From contig NZ_JADKRS010000002.1 of the NCBI RefSeq assembly GCF_015351075.1, positions 372,001-436,000 on the forward strand: 64,000 nt of DNA. The letters run 5' to 3'. Shown here one piece after another: positions 1-8,727 of this stretch (positions are counted from its first letter, which is position 1; each line of letters begins with the position of its first letter). The notes below the pieces were generated by a model. It saw only the letters and a list, made by a program, of their open reading frames with translations, was not told where the DNA came from and ran no database searches. The position numbers and the translations under genes are program-made. This DNA comes from Clavibacter sp. VKM Ac-2873 (GTDB taxonomy: Bacteria; Actinomycetota; Actinomycetes; Actinomycetales; Microbacteriaceae).

Positions 1-1601
1 GAGCGCGTGTCGAGGAAGAGGTCGGCGGGCTCGTCCATCTCGAAGGAGGCGTGCGCCAGCACCGGCCCGTCGAGGAAACGGACCGGCTCCGCGCCGGAGG
101 CCGCGGCGACGGCCGCCGCCGAGGTGACCGAGGCCGCCATCGCGGCCAGGTCGAGCGGCTGGCTCTCCCAGCCGGTGAGCTCCGCGCCGTCGAGCGTCGC
201 CGGCCCGATGAGCCCCTTCGCCTCGCCGATCCGCACGCCGTAGTTCACGCGCCCCTGGTCCTCCACGAGCACCTCGAGGATCCGGCCGGGCGGCACGGCG
301 ATCGCGGTCTCGTGCTGGTCGCGCTGGATCACGCCGACCCGCACGCCGTCGACCGACACGACGGCCCGATCGCGCACCTCGCCGAACGCGAGCACGCGCG
401 GGCGGGTCGACGCGGGCAGCTCCACCCGGTGCAGCGCGAACCCCCGGAAGACGCCGAGCTGATCCATCGACGGCACCGCGTCGGTCGCGCGCCAGGCGGC
501 GGCATCGTCCGGCACCACGTCGGCCAGCGGCACGGCCGCGCCGAACGCGACCTCGAACGCGGGTGCGTCGCCGCGCATCGCGGGCACCTCGTCGGGCACG
601 GACCGGTAGCGCGCGATCACGTCGCGGAAGGCGAAGAACTTCGCTGTGGGGGATCCGGTCTCATCGAGCGGGGCGTCGTAGTCGTACGAGGTGACGTGCG
701 ACTGGTACGTGCCCTTGTGGTTGGCGCCGTTCGTGAAGCCGAAGTTCGTGCCGCCGTGGAACATGTAGATGTTCACGGACGCGCCCGCGGCGAGCAGCGC
801 GTCGAGCTCGGCGGCGGCATCGGCCGCGGAGGTCGTGTGGTGGTGCTCGCCCCAGTGGTCGAACCAGCCGTCCCAGAACTCGCTGCACATGAGCGGGCCG
901 GTCGGCTGGTGGCGGCGGAGGGTCGCGAGGCGCTCGGTGGCGCGCGAGCCGAAGGATCCCGTGCGGTGCAGCTCGTCGAGGCTGCCGCGGGAGAGCATCT
1001 CGTCGGTCGGCTGGTCGACGGTCGTGAGCGGCACGATGATGCCGGACGCGCGCGTCAGGTCGACGAGGTGCCGGAGGTAGTCGGCGTCGTCGCCGTACGC
1101 GCCGTACTCGTTCTCGATCTGCACGAGGATGACGGGCCCGCCGTGGTCGATCTGCCGTGGCGCGACGATCTCGTAGACGCGGGCCAGGAACTCGTCGACC
1201 GCGGCGAGGTACAGCGGCTCGCTGCGACGGACGCCCACGGCCGGATCCTCGAACAGCCAGCCGGGCAGCCCGCCGCCGTCCCACTCGGCGCAGATGTACG
1301 GCCCAGGGCGCACGATCGCGTGCATGCCCTCCGCGTGCACGAGGTCGAGGAAGCGCCCGAGGTCGAGGCCGTCGGACGTGTCGAAGGCGCCGCGCTCGGG
1401 CGAGTGGGCGTTCCAGGCGACGTACGTCTCGATGGTGTCGAGCCCCATCAGGCGCGCCTTGTGGATCCGGTCGGCCCACTGGTCGGGGTGCACGCGGTAG
1501 TAGTGGAGCGCGCCCGCGATGACGCGGTGCGGGCGGCCGTCGAGCTCGAAGTCGTCGGCGCCGATGCGGAAGCGGGCGCTGGTGGCGGGGAGGCCGGGCA
1601 T
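1..1601 (-). CDS. GH35 beta-galactosidase (C-terminus beyond window)
   Basis: Hydrolyses terminal beta-galactosides; no signal peptide is seen, so probably cytoplasmic. The ATG at 1601 opens a frame that runs off the window edge, leaving 533 residues of a family usually near 580-600. Residues GPYICAEW with the following acidic stretch are the GH35 signature holding the acid/base Glu, and MCSEFWDGWFDHWG fits the nucleophile-Glu region; NIYMFHGGTNFG is another typical GH35 block. It is the last visible gene of the minus-strand operon that starts at 4994, 89 bp after the binding-protein gene and behind a hairpin at 1633-1666, so its expression may be lower than that of the transporter. Inferred role: cleaving an imported galactoside. 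The exact sugar cannot be read from sequence. Confidence 0.9.
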   Translation of the reverse strand, partial: MPGLPATSARFRIGADDFELDGRPHRVIAGALHYYRVHPDQWADRIHKARLMGLDTIETYVAWNAHSPERGAFDTSDGLDLGRFLDLVHAEGMHAIVRPGPYICAEWDGGGLPGWLFEDPAVGVRRSEPLYLAAVDEFLARVYEIVAPRQIDHGGPVILVQIENEYGAYGDDADYLRHLVDLTRASGIIVPLTTVDQPTDEMLSRGSLDELHRTGSFGSRATERLATLRRHQPTGPLMCSEFWDGWFDHWGEHHHTTSAADAAAELDALLAAGASVNIYMFHGGTNFGFTNGANHKGTYQSHVTSYDYDAPLDETGSPTAKFFAFRDVIARYRSVPDEVPAMRGDAPAFEVAFGAAVPLADVVPDDAAAWRATDAVPSMDQLGVFRGFALHRVELPASTRPRVLAFGEVRDRAVVSVDGVRVGVIQRDQHETAIAVPPGRILEVLVEDQGRVNYGVRIGEAKGLIGPATLDGAELTGWESQPLDLAAMAASVTSAAAVAAASGAEPVRFLDGPVLAHASFEMDEPADLFLDTR

Positions 1602-1632
1602 GTCGTGTCCTTGGGTGAGGCGGGGCAGGGAA

Positions 1633-1666
1633 GAGGGGAGGCGCGACTCGCGTCGCACCTCCCCTC
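1633..1666 (-). terminator. Hairpin between binding-protein gene and GH35
   Basis: The arms gaggggaggcgcgac and gtcgcacctcccctc pair over 15 bp with one G-T type mismatch and a 4-base loop. There is no clear T tract, as is common in high-GC actinobacteria. It may act as a partial terminator or an mRNA-end stabiliser inside the sugar operon. Confidence 0.5.
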
Positions 1667-1690
1667 GGGTCGTCCAGGTCGTACTGGTCG

Positions 1691-3043
1691 CTACTTCACG
1701 TCGACGGTGAAGCCCTGCTGCTGGCCGTACTCGGCAGCGGCCTTGCCCCACGCCTCGAGGACGGGGTCGAGCGAGGTGCCGTTGGCGTACGCGGACGAGG
1801 CCGAGTCGCTGAAGATGCTGTTCGTGTACACCTGGAAGGGCAGGTACTGCCATCCGGTGACGACGTCCTTCGAGGCCGCGCTGAGCACCTCGTTGATCTT
1901 CTGGCCGCCGAAGTACTCGGGGGCGTCGGCGAGGAACTCGGGGCTGTTCAGGTCGGCCGTGGTCGACGGGAATCCGCCGGCGTCGAAGGAGATCTTGCGA
2001 CCCTCCTCGTTGGCGGTGGTGAACTTCGCGAACTCCGCCGCGACGAGCTTGTTGGTCGACTGCTGCATGACGGCGATGGAGGATCCGCCGCTCTCCGCGG
2101 TCGCGGTGTCACCCGCGGTGTACTGCGGCATGGGGGCGACGCGCCACTGGCCGGAGCCCGCGGTGGCCTGCGCCTCGAGGTTGCCGGGCATCCAGGCGCC
2201 GGTGATCAGCGTCGCGATGGATCCGTCGCCGAGGCCGCGGAACCACTCGTCGGTCCAGCCGGGGGTCTGGGCGAGCGAGCCGTTGGCGACGAGCTTGTTC
2301 CACATGGCCGTGTACTTCTTGGCGCCCGCGTCCTGCATGTCGATGGTGACCTTGTCGCCGTCGACCTTGTAGGGGTGGCCGCCGGCCTGCCAGATCATGC
2401 TCGTGGTGAAGCCGGCGTCGCCGCTGTCGCTGGTGATGTACTGGTTCGGGTCGGCGGCGTGCATCTTCTCCGCGGCGGCCACGTACTCGTCCCACGTGGT
2501 GGGGACGGCGATCTGGTACTTGTCGAAGATGTCCTGGCGGTAGAACATCGCCATGGGGCCCGAGTCCTGCGGCAGGGCGTAGAGGGCGTCGCCCTGGGTG
2601 ACCGCGTTCCAGGTGGACGCCGTGAACTGGTCCTTGAGGTCCGTGTAGCCGTAGCCCGAGAGGTCGGCGAGGGACTTGCCGAGCGCGAACTGCGGGATCG
2701 CGAAGTACTCGATCTGCGCCACGTCGGGAGCGCCCTTGCCCGCCTTGATGGCGTTCTGGAGCTTCGTGTACTGGTCGGCGCCGGTGCCGACGTTCTGCAC
2801 GTCGACCGTGATCTTCGGGTGCTCCTTCTCGAACGCCTCGGCGATCGGCTTGATCGCGGGAGCCCAGCCCCAGACGGTGATGGAGGACTGCGTGTCGAGG
2901 GCCTTCGCGAGGTCGTCGGCGGACGCGGAGTCGGCGCTGGCGCCGCCCGATCCGGACGAGCACGCCGCGAGGGAGCCCGCGAGGACGATGCCGAGGCCGA
3001 GCGCGATGGCGCGCTTCGCCCTGCGGGGGAACGAGATGGACAT
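1691..3043 (-). CDS. Sugar ABC transporter substrate-binding lipoprotein
   Basis: 450-residue extracellular solute-binding protein family 1 (MalE/UgpB type). The start is ATG at 3043, preceded by AAAGG about 8 bases upstream; a longer in-frame opening upstream overlaps the permease gene and is not used. The N-terminus is a lipoprotein signal peptide (MSISFPRRAKRAIALGLG...) with lipobox LAAC at Cys28, so the mature protein should be membrane-anchored outside the cell. The body carries the typical blocks QYTKLQNAIKAGKGAPDVAQ and GDGSIATLITGAWMPG. It lies 56 bp downstream of the MalG-type permease and upstream of the GH35 enzyme, so it probably delivers an oligosaccharide to the two permeases. 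No ATPase gene lies in the operon; a shared MsiK-type ATPase elsewhere is expected by analogy with other actinobacteria (inference). Confidence 0.92.
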   Translation of the reverse strand: MSISFPRRAKRAIALGLGIVLAGSLAACSSGSGGASADSASADDLAKALDTQSSITVWGWAPAIKPIAEAFEKEHPKITVDVQNVGTGADQYTKLQNAIKAGKGAPDVAQIEYFAIPQFALGKSLADLSGYGYTDLKDQFTASTWNAVTQGDALYALPQDSGPMAMFYRQDIFDKYQIAVPTTWDEYVAAAEKMHAADPNQYITSDSGDAGFTTSMIWQAGGHPYKVDGDKVTIDMQDAGAKKYTAMWNKLVANGSLAQTPGWTDEWFRGLGDGSIATLITGAWMPGNLEAQATAGSGQWRVAPMPQYTAGDTATAESGGSSIAVMQQSTNKLVAAEFAKFTTANEEGRKISFDAGGFPSTTADLNSPEFLADAPEYFGGQKINEVLSAASKDVVTGWQYLPFQVYTNSIFSDSASSAYANGTSLDPVLEAWGKAAAEYGQQQGFTVDVK

Positions 3044-3099
3044 GGTGGTGCCTTTCACTTCTTCGTGGTGGTGAGGGTCGTGCGGAGGTGGGTCGGGGA

Positions 3100-4050
3100 C
3101 TACGCCTTGACGCCGCCGGCCGAGAGGCCGGACTGCCAGTAGCGCTGGAGGAAGAGGAACGCGATCACGATGGGGATGATCGCGAGGAACGATCCCGTGA
3201 TGACGAGGTTGTAGATCGGCTGGCCGCCCACGGTGGTGGACTGCGCGTTCCACTGGTTGAGGCCCACCGTGAGGGGGTACCAGCGGGAGTCGCTCAGCAT
3301 GATCAGGGGGAGGAAGTAGTTGTTCCAGGTGGCGACGATCGAGAACAGCAGCACCGTGATGAGGCCGGGCGACAGGAGCCGCAGGCTGATCGTGAAGAAG
3401 GTGCGGATCTCGCTCGAGCCGTCGATCCGGGCCGCCTCGAGGATCTCCTCGGGCACCGAGTCGACCGCGTAGGTCCAGATGAGGTACAGCCCGAAGGGGC
3501 TGATGAGCGACGGCAGGATGATCGCCCACGGGGTGTTCGTGAGGCCCATCTGGCTGAAGAGCAGGAAGGTCGGCACCGCGAGGGCCGTGCCGGGGATCGC
3601 GACGGCGCCGAGCACCACCGCGAACACGATCTTCTTGCCGGGGAAGTCGAACTTCGCCAGGCCGTAGCCCGCGAGGGTGGCGAGCAGCGTCGCGCCGCCC
3701 GCGCCGACGACCACGTAGATCAGCGTGTTGCCGAGCCAGCGGACGAACTCGCCGTTGCCGTAGGTCAGCACGCCCTGGATGTTGTCCCACAGCGCGAAGT
3801 CGCCCGAGAACCAGAGGCCGAACGAGCTGAACAGCGCGTCCTGCGTCTTGGTCGAGTTGACCAGGAGCCAGAACAGGGGGAGCACGGAGTAGATGAGCAG
3901 CAGCGCCATGACGAGCGTGAGCACGATGCTGCGACGCTCGCGGGGAGCGCCGGCGCTCTTGCGGCGCTTCGGCGTCTTGTCCGCCGGTGCGTCGCGGACG
4001 GGCGTGCCGGCGTCGGGCGCGGCGAGGGGGGTTCCGGTGAGGGTCGACAC
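3100..4050 (-). CDS. Carbohydrate ABC transporter permease, MalG type
   Basis: 316-residue inner-membrane permease. The GTG at 4050 (MSTLTGTPLAAP...) was chosen because it starts 3 bases after the stop of the upstream permease, as expected for coupled translation. A charged cytoplasmic leader of about 40 residues (KTPKRRKSAGAPRERR) is followed by six predicted membrane spans. The EAA loop is visible as EEILEAARIDGSSEIRTFF, the site that contacts the ATPase. The C-terminus QRYWQSGLSAGGVKA is typical of MalG relatives. It is the partner of the MalF-type permease just upstream. Confidence 0.92.
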   Translation of the reverse strand: MSTLTGTPLAAPDAGTPVRDAPADKTPKRRKSAGAPRERRSIVLTLVMALLLIYSVLPLFWLLVNSTKTQDALFSSFGLWFSGDFALWDNIQGVLTYGNGEFVRWLGNTLIYVVVGAGGATLLATLAGYGLAKFDFPGKKIVFAVVLGAVAIPGTALAVPTFLLFSQMGLTNTPWAIILPSLISPFGLYLIWTYAVDSVPEEILEAARIDGSSEIRTFFTISLRLLSPGLITVLLFSIVATWNNYFLPLIMLSDSRWYPLTVGLNQWNAQSTTVGGQPIYNLVITGSFLAIIPIVIAFLFLQRYWQSGLSAGGVKA

Positions 4051-4052
4051 GG

Positions 4053-4994
4053 TCAGCTGTCCTTCCGGGTGCCGACGAGCTGCACCACGTAGGCGACCAC
4101 CATCGTCAGGACGCCCATGATGATCGCGATGGCGGCGGAGTAGTTGAACTGCTGTCCCGCGAAGGACAGGTTGTACGCGTACATGTTCGGGGTGAAGTAC
4201 GAGCTGATCGCGTTCGGCGCCAGCGTCTGCAGGATGTTCGGCTCGTTGAAGAGCTGGAAGCTGCCGATGATGGAGAAGATCACGCCGATGACGAGCGCGC
4301 CGCGGATGGCGGGGAGCTTGATGCCCGTGATGATGCGGAAGGGGCCGGCGCCGTCGAGCTCGGCGGCCTCGTACAGGTCGGGCGAGATGACGCGGAGGGC
4401 CGCGTAGAACAGCAGCATGTTGTAGCCGACGAACTCCCACGTGACGATGTTGCCGATCGACGCGAGGATCCAGCCCTGCGAGAGCAGGTCGGGCAGGTGC
4501 CAGCCGGTGGCCTGCTCGATGTTGCCGACGAGGCCGAAGCGGTTGCCGTAGATGAAGCCCCACATGAGCGCCGCGACGACCGCGGGGACGGCGTAGGGCA
4601 GGAAGATCGAGATCCGGAAGAACGCGGTGAGGTGCAGGCGGGCCGAGTCGAGGGCCAGCGCCGCGAACAGGGCGACGAACAGCATGATCGGGACCTGCAC
4701 GACGAGGAACAGCGCGACGCGGCCGAGCGCGTCCCAGAAGTTCGGGTCGTTGAGCGCCTGCGTGTAGTTGGCGATGCCGACGAACGAGGTGCCGCCGATC
4801 ATCCGCTCCTGGAACAGGCTGAGGTAGATCGAGTAGCCGACGGGCGCGATGAGGACGACGAGGAAGACCACGAGGAACGGGGCGACGAAGCCCAGCCCGG
4901 TCCAGCGTCGCTTGTCGCGTCGCATCGGGGGACCGCTGGGGCGGGCCGCGTCGGGCGCCTTCGGCCGGGCGGCCGAGGTCGACATCGTCGTCAT
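4053..4994 (-). CDS. Carbohydrate ABC transporter permease, MalF type
   Basis: 313-residue membrane permease and first gene of the minus-strand sugar operon. Six hydrophobic spans follow a short basic N-terminus (MRRDKRRWTGLGF); the EAA loop reads DLYEAAELDGAGPFRIITGI. An alternative start three codons inside (MSTSAARP) is possible. Its promoter lies in the 110-bp gap shared with the divergent lacI-type gene, where a perfect palindrome at 5073-5086 should be the operator. It forms the transmembrane channel with the 3100-4050 permease. Confidence 0.92.
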   Translation of the reverse strand: MTTMSTSAARPKAPDAARPSGPPMRRDKRRWTGLGFVAPFLVVFLVVLIAPVGYSIYLSLFQERMIGGTSFVGIANYTQALNDPNFWDALGRVALFLVVQVPIMLFVALFAALALDSARLHLTAFFRISIFLPYAVPAVVAALMWGFIYGNRFGLVGNIEQATGWHLPDLLSQGWILASIGNIVTWEFVGYNMLLFYAALRVISPDLYEAAELDGAGPFRIITGIKLPAIRGALVIGVIFSIIGSFQLFNEPNILQTLAPNAISSYFTPNMYAYNLSFAGQQFNYSAAIAIIMGVLTMVVAYVVQLVGTRKDS

Positions 4995-5072
4995 GTGCTT
5001 CCACTTCGTCGGGGGATCGCGGCGCTACTAGCCCATGGGGGGTGGGCTGTCACCCACCTCGGGAGGATTGGG

Positions 5073-5086
5073 TGTTTGCGCAAACA
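5073..5086. promoter_or_regulatory. LacI-family operator palindrome
   Basis: tgtttgcgcaaaca is a perfect 14-bp palindrome with the central CG step typical of LacI/GalR operators. It lies 79 bp from the permease start and 19 bp before the lacI ATG, so one site could repress both directions. Binding is inferred from position and symmetry. Confidence 0.8.
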
Positions 5087-5104
5087 TCTGTGATGCTCGC
5101 AACC

Positions 5105-6163
5105 ATGACATCTCCACCGTCGGCCGTCAAGTCGAGCGGCCGGCGCGCGCCCGGCGGCCGCACCGTGTCGATGGCCGACGTCGCCGCGCACGCCGGCGTG
5201 TCCGCCCAGACGGTGTCCCGGGTGTCCAACGGGGCGCAGAACGTGGAGGCCTCGACGCGGCAGCGGGTGATGGACGCGATGGCCGAGCTCGGCTACCGGC
5301 CGAACAGCGCCGCGCGGGCCCTGAAGACCGGCCGCTTCCGCAGCATCGGCATCATCATGTTCACGCTCTCCACCCTCGGGAACATGCGCACGCTCGACGC
5401 GATCGTCACGGCCGCGTCCGACGCCGGGTACACGATCACGCTCATGCCGGTGCCGCATCCCACCGAGGGCGAGGTGGCCGGGGCGTTCAGCCGGCTGCAG
5501 GAGGAGGCGGTCGACGGCGTCGTCATCATCATCGAGGCGCACATGCTCGACCGGGCCGACGTGATCATCCCCGTGGGCCTTCCCGTCGTGATCATCGACT
5601 CCGACGCGGGTGACCCGTTCGTGGTCGTCGACACCGACCAGGAGCAGGGCACGCGGCTCGTCACCCAGCACCTGCTGGACCTCGGGCACACCGCGATCGT
5701 GCACGTCGCAGGTCCCTCCACCTCCTACTCGGCGGCCCGGCGCGCGGCCGAGTGGCGCGCGACCATGCTCGACGCGGGGCTCGACCCCGAGGATCCGGCG
5801 CAGGGCGACTGGACCACGGCGTCCGGCTACCGCCTGGGGAAGGAGCTCGGCCGGCGCGCCGACATCACGGGCATCGTCGCCGCGAACGACCAGATGGCGC
5901 TCGGGATCATGCACGCGCTGCACGAGCTCGGCCGCGACGTGCCGGGCGACATCAGCGTGGTCGGCTTCGACGACACCGAGGAGTCGAGCTCGTTCTGGCC
6001 GCCGCTCACGACCGTGCACCAGGACTTCACCGAGATCGGCCGCCGCTCGATGCAGGTGCTGCTCGAGATGCTCGACGGCCGCGAGCCCTCGGGCGATCGC
6101 ATCGTGCCGACGCGGCTCGTGGTGCGCCAGAGCGCGGCGGCGCCGCGGCGCGACGCGCGCTGA
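5105..6163 (+). CDS. LacI-family transcriptional regulator
   Basis: 352-residue repressor. The ATG at 5105 (MTSPPSAVKSSGRR...) is preferred over the upstream in-frame ATG at 5042, because the longer form would run through the operator. The helix-turn-helix MADVAAHAGVSAQTVSRVSN begins near residue 25, followed by the hinge segment with the LacI-like NSAARALKTGR; the rest is a periplasmic-binding-protein fold (for example VVGFDDTEESSSFWPPLTTV). It is divergent from the sugar transporter operon and should repress that operon and itself until a sugar ligand binds. The ligand is unknown. Confidence 0.93.
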   Translation: MTSPPSAVKSSGRRAPGGRTVSMADVAAHAGVSAQTVSRVSNGAQNVEASTRQRVMDAMAELGYRPNSAARALKTGRFRSIGIIMFTLSTLGNMRTLDAIVTAASDAGYTITLMPVPHPTEGEVAGAFSRLQEEAVDGVVIIIEAHMLDRADVIIPVGLPVVIIDSDAGDPFVVVDTDQEQGTRLVTQHLLDLGHTAIVHVAGPSTSYSAARRAAEWRATMLDAGLDPEDPAQGDWTTASGYRLGKELGRRADITGIVAANDQMALGIMHALHELGRDVPGDISVVGFDDTEESSSFWPPLTTVHQDFTEIGRRSMQVLLEMLDGREPSGDRIVPTRLVVRQSAAAPRRDAR

Positions 6164-6248
6164 TCCGCTCTCCGGCTGCGGCCGTTTCGATGCGGCCGCC
6201 GGGGGGAACGGGACGGGGGACCCGCCCGCCCGATCAGGAGGCCGCCCC

Positions 6249-7385
6249 GTGCCCGTCGTCGCCCCGCTCCACGAGAGATTCCCCGACGTCCGCTCCATCG
6301 CCGTGCTGCGCGGCGGCGGGCTCGGCGACCTGATCTTCGCGCTGCCCGCGATGGCGGCGCTGCGGGCCGCGTACCCGGGGGCGCGGATCACGCTGCTCGG
6401 CACGCCGCTGCATCGCGCGCTCCTCGGCGGCCGGCCGGGCGGGCCCGACGAGATCGAGGTGCTGCCGGTCGCGGCCGGCGTGCGGGACGTGCCGGGCACG
6501 GATCCCGACCCGGCGGAGATCGAGGCGTTCGCCGCCCGCATGCGCGCGCGCCGCTTCGACCTCGCCGTGCAGGTGCACGGCGGCGGCCGCAACTCCAACC
6601 CGTTCCTGCTGCGGCTCGGCGCCCGGCACACGGTGGGCACCGCGACCGACGACGCCGAGCGGCTCGAGCGCGTGATCCCCTACGTCTACTACCAGCACGA
6701 GGTGCTGCGCGGGCTCGAGGTGGCGGGGCTCGCGGGCGCGCCCGTCGTCGACCTGGAGCCGGTGGTCGAGGTGACCGACGCCGAGCGGGCCGCGGCGGCC
6801 GAGCGCGTGACGGGCGCGCCGGGCGGGCTCGTCGTGATCCACCCGGGGGCCACCGACCCGCGCCGCCGCTGGCCCGTGGAGTCGTTCGCGGAGGTCGCGC
6901 GCCGGGCCGCGGCCGACGACGCGCAGGTGGTCGTCGTCGGCGACGCGACGGACGCCGCGGACGCCGACCGCATCGTCGCGCTCGGCCGGGAGGGCCTGCC
7001 CGCGGAGCAGGCCGCGCGGATCGCCTCGCTCGCCGACTCCCTCACCCTCGGCGAGCTCGCGGGCCTCTTCACGCACGCGGACGTCGTGCTCGGCAACGAC
7101 AGCGGCCCGCGGCACCTCGCGCAGGCCGTCGGCGCGCGCACGGTCGGGGTGTTCTGGTTCGGCAACGTGATCAACGCGGCGGCGTTCGGGCGGACGCGGC
7201 ACCGGATCCACATCGGCTGGACCACGCGCTGCCCGGTCTGCGGCGTCGACGTGACCCAGGTCGGCTGGACCGCCGAGCGCTGCGCGCACGACCCGTCGCA
7301 CGTCGCCGAGGTGCGCGTCGACGACGTGCACGCGGACGTGGAGCAGCTGCGGCGGGCGTCGCTCGCGGAGCGCGTCCCGGCCTAG
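6249..7385 (+). CDS. Glycosyltransferase family 9 (heptosyltransferase-like)
   Basis: 378-residue GT-B enzyme of the ADP-heptose:LPS heptosyltransferase family. GTG at 6249 is chosen because AGGAG lies 8 bases upstream. The N-terminal block VLRGGGLGDLIFALPAMAAL is the GT9 acceptor-domain signature; VVIHPGATDPRRRWP and the donor-site block LGNDSGPRHLAQAVGARTVG follow. Near the C-terminus CPVCGVDVTQ...CAHDPSH resembles the Cys-rich tail seen in several GT9 proteins. It starts 85 bp after lacI on the same strand, but its work more likely relates to the heptose operon at 15680-22513. This is one of three GT9 modules in the window. Acceptor unknown. Confidence 0.88.
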   Translation: MPVVAPLHERFPDVRSIAVLRGGGLGDLIFALPAMAALRAAYPGARITLLGTPLHRALLGGRPGGPDEIEVLPVAAGVRDVPGTDPDPAEIEAFAARMRARRFDLAVQVHGGGRNSNPFLLRLGARHTVGTATDDAERLERVIPYVYYQHEVLRGLEVAGLAGAPVVDLEPVVEVTDAERAAAAERVTGAPGGLVVIHPGATDPRRRWPVESFAEVARRAAADDAQVVVVGDATDAADADRIVALGREGLPAEQAARIASLADSLTLGELAGLFTHADVVLGNDSGPRHLAQAVGARTVGVFWFGNVINAAAFGRTRHRIHIGWTTRCPVCGVDVTQVGWTAERCAHDPSHVAEVRVDDVHADVEQLRRASLAERVPA

Positions 7386-7499
7386 GCCCGCGTCGGGCAG
7401 ATGCGCCATGGCCGATGTCGCTGTACGCAGGCTCTCGGCGACTTCACGAGCACGGTGCCCTCGAGGACACAGGATGTGGCACCTGCCGTCGCGGGGCCA

Positions 7500-8546
7500 T
7501 CACCTGTGCTCGGGAGATTCTCCTGCCACAGGCGTGCGCCCGGCGCGGTCGAGGGCATTCATCACGTCGGCATCTGCGAGATCGGCAGACGCCGCATCGT
7601 GTGCGCGTCGGTGATCGTCGAACTCCGCGTAGCGCTGGGCCGTCACGCGGGCTGCTGCGTCGGCGGAGACCGTGCCAGGGCCGGTCAGGATGTTGCGCTC
7701 GTCGAATTGGAGGAAGCCATCCGTCCGCGCGACCCAATCGCCCATGGAAGTCGTCATCCGGCGCCGGGCCCGGTCCTCGGCGAAGTCGAGGAATCTCGTG
7801 GTGAGCAGATTCAACGCGCTCAACTCGTCTGCGGTGAGGTAGTTCTTCGACGTCGTCACGTCCCCCTTCCGGACACGCTCACCCTTCCAGCTGGTGAGGC
7901 CCATGTTCTCCGCATCGGGGTCCGAACGCGCGACGACGAGCTCAGCTGCAGTGAGACCAGTCACGGCGAACAGGAGTTTGTTCTGGATGGTCGCGAAGAA
8001 CTCCTTGGCGGCGGCGTTGCCCGGGGCGTAGTCGACGCTGCTCGCCGCGAAGATGTCGCGGATCTTCTGGTAGAAGCGTTTCTCGGACGACCGGATGTCC
8101 CGGATGCGTTCGAGGAGCTCGTCGAAGTAGTCGACTCCGGCAGGATCCTTGAGGCGTTCGTCCTGCATCGCGAACCCCTTGACGAGGTATTCGCGCAGCA
8201 CCGTGGTCGCCCACTGTCGGAACTGCACGCCCCTGTTCGTCGTGACGCGATAGCCGATGGCGAGGATCATCTCCAAGTCGTAGACGGTCAGCTCCCGCCT
8301 CACATCCCGATTTCCCTCCCGGCGAACAATTAACTCAGAGTTAATTGTTGCCTCGGTGACTTCTCCGTCATCGAGGATCCGACGGATGATCTGCGCGATG
8401 TTGACGACGGATGTCCCGTACAGCTCCGCGAGCTGGGACTGCGTGAGCCACACCGTCCCGTCGACGGCGTGGAGCTGCACCTGTGCTCCACCGGGCTCCG
8501 TGTACAAGATGAACTGACCCGTGCCTTCGATCATGCGGTGCTCCAT
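7500..8546 (-). CDS. RhuM-family protein
   Basis: 348 residues matching the virulence RhuM family. The N-terminal half has VWLTQSQLAELYGTSVVNIAQIIRRI (a helix-turn-helix-like segment) and RRELTVYDLEMILAIGYRV, followed by GVQFRQWATTVLREYLVKGF and a C-terminal domain containing YLTADELSALNLLTTRFLDFAED. The family is widespread on genomic islands; its biochemical activity is unknown to me. The gene stands alone, on the opposite strand from the GT9 gene, and its codons (ACG, AAC, TTG, AAT mix) are less GC-extreme than its neighbours, which suggests horizontal acquisition. The 114 bp before it and 181 bp after it hold no other gene. Confidence 0.85.
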   Translation of the reverse strand: MEHRMIEGTGQFILYTEPGGAQVQLHAVDGTVWLTQSQLAELYGTSVVNIAQIIRRILDDGEVTEATINSELIVRREGNRDVRRELTVYDLEMILAIGYRVTTNRGVQFRQWATTVLREYLVKGFAMQDERLKDPAGVDYFDELLERIRDIRSSEKRFYQKIRDIFAASSVDYAPGNAAAKEFFATIQNKLLFAVTGLTAAELVVARSDPDAENMGLTSWKGERVRKGDVTTSKNYLTADELSALNLLTTRFLDFAEDRARRRMTTSMGDWVARTDGFLQFDERNILTGPGTVSADAAARVTAQRYAEFDDHRRAHDAASADLADADVMNALDRAGRTPVAGESPEHR

Positions 8547-8727
8547 CCCGTGGCCGATCGCCCGCCTGCCGCTCGGCTTCGCACGACCCTATTCGAGGCC
8601 GGCGACATCCTGTGAGCCCGGCCGGCGCGGCGGCGCCGCACCGCTCTGAGGAGCGGGGCCGTCGAGCCTCCACCATCTGCCCGGTGAGGGAAGTCAGCGG
8701 CCCTCCTGTGAGGTCAGCTTCCGGCGC

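Noticed and set aside
51-2372. 773-codon plus-strand open frame
   Set aside because: Antisense to the GH35 and binding-protein genes; its translation is Arg/Gly/Val/Asp-rich shadow sequence with no domain.
5042-5104. Upstream ATG of the LacI-type gene
   Set aside because: It would put the operator palindrome inside the coding sequence and adds 21 residues unlike LacI N-termini.
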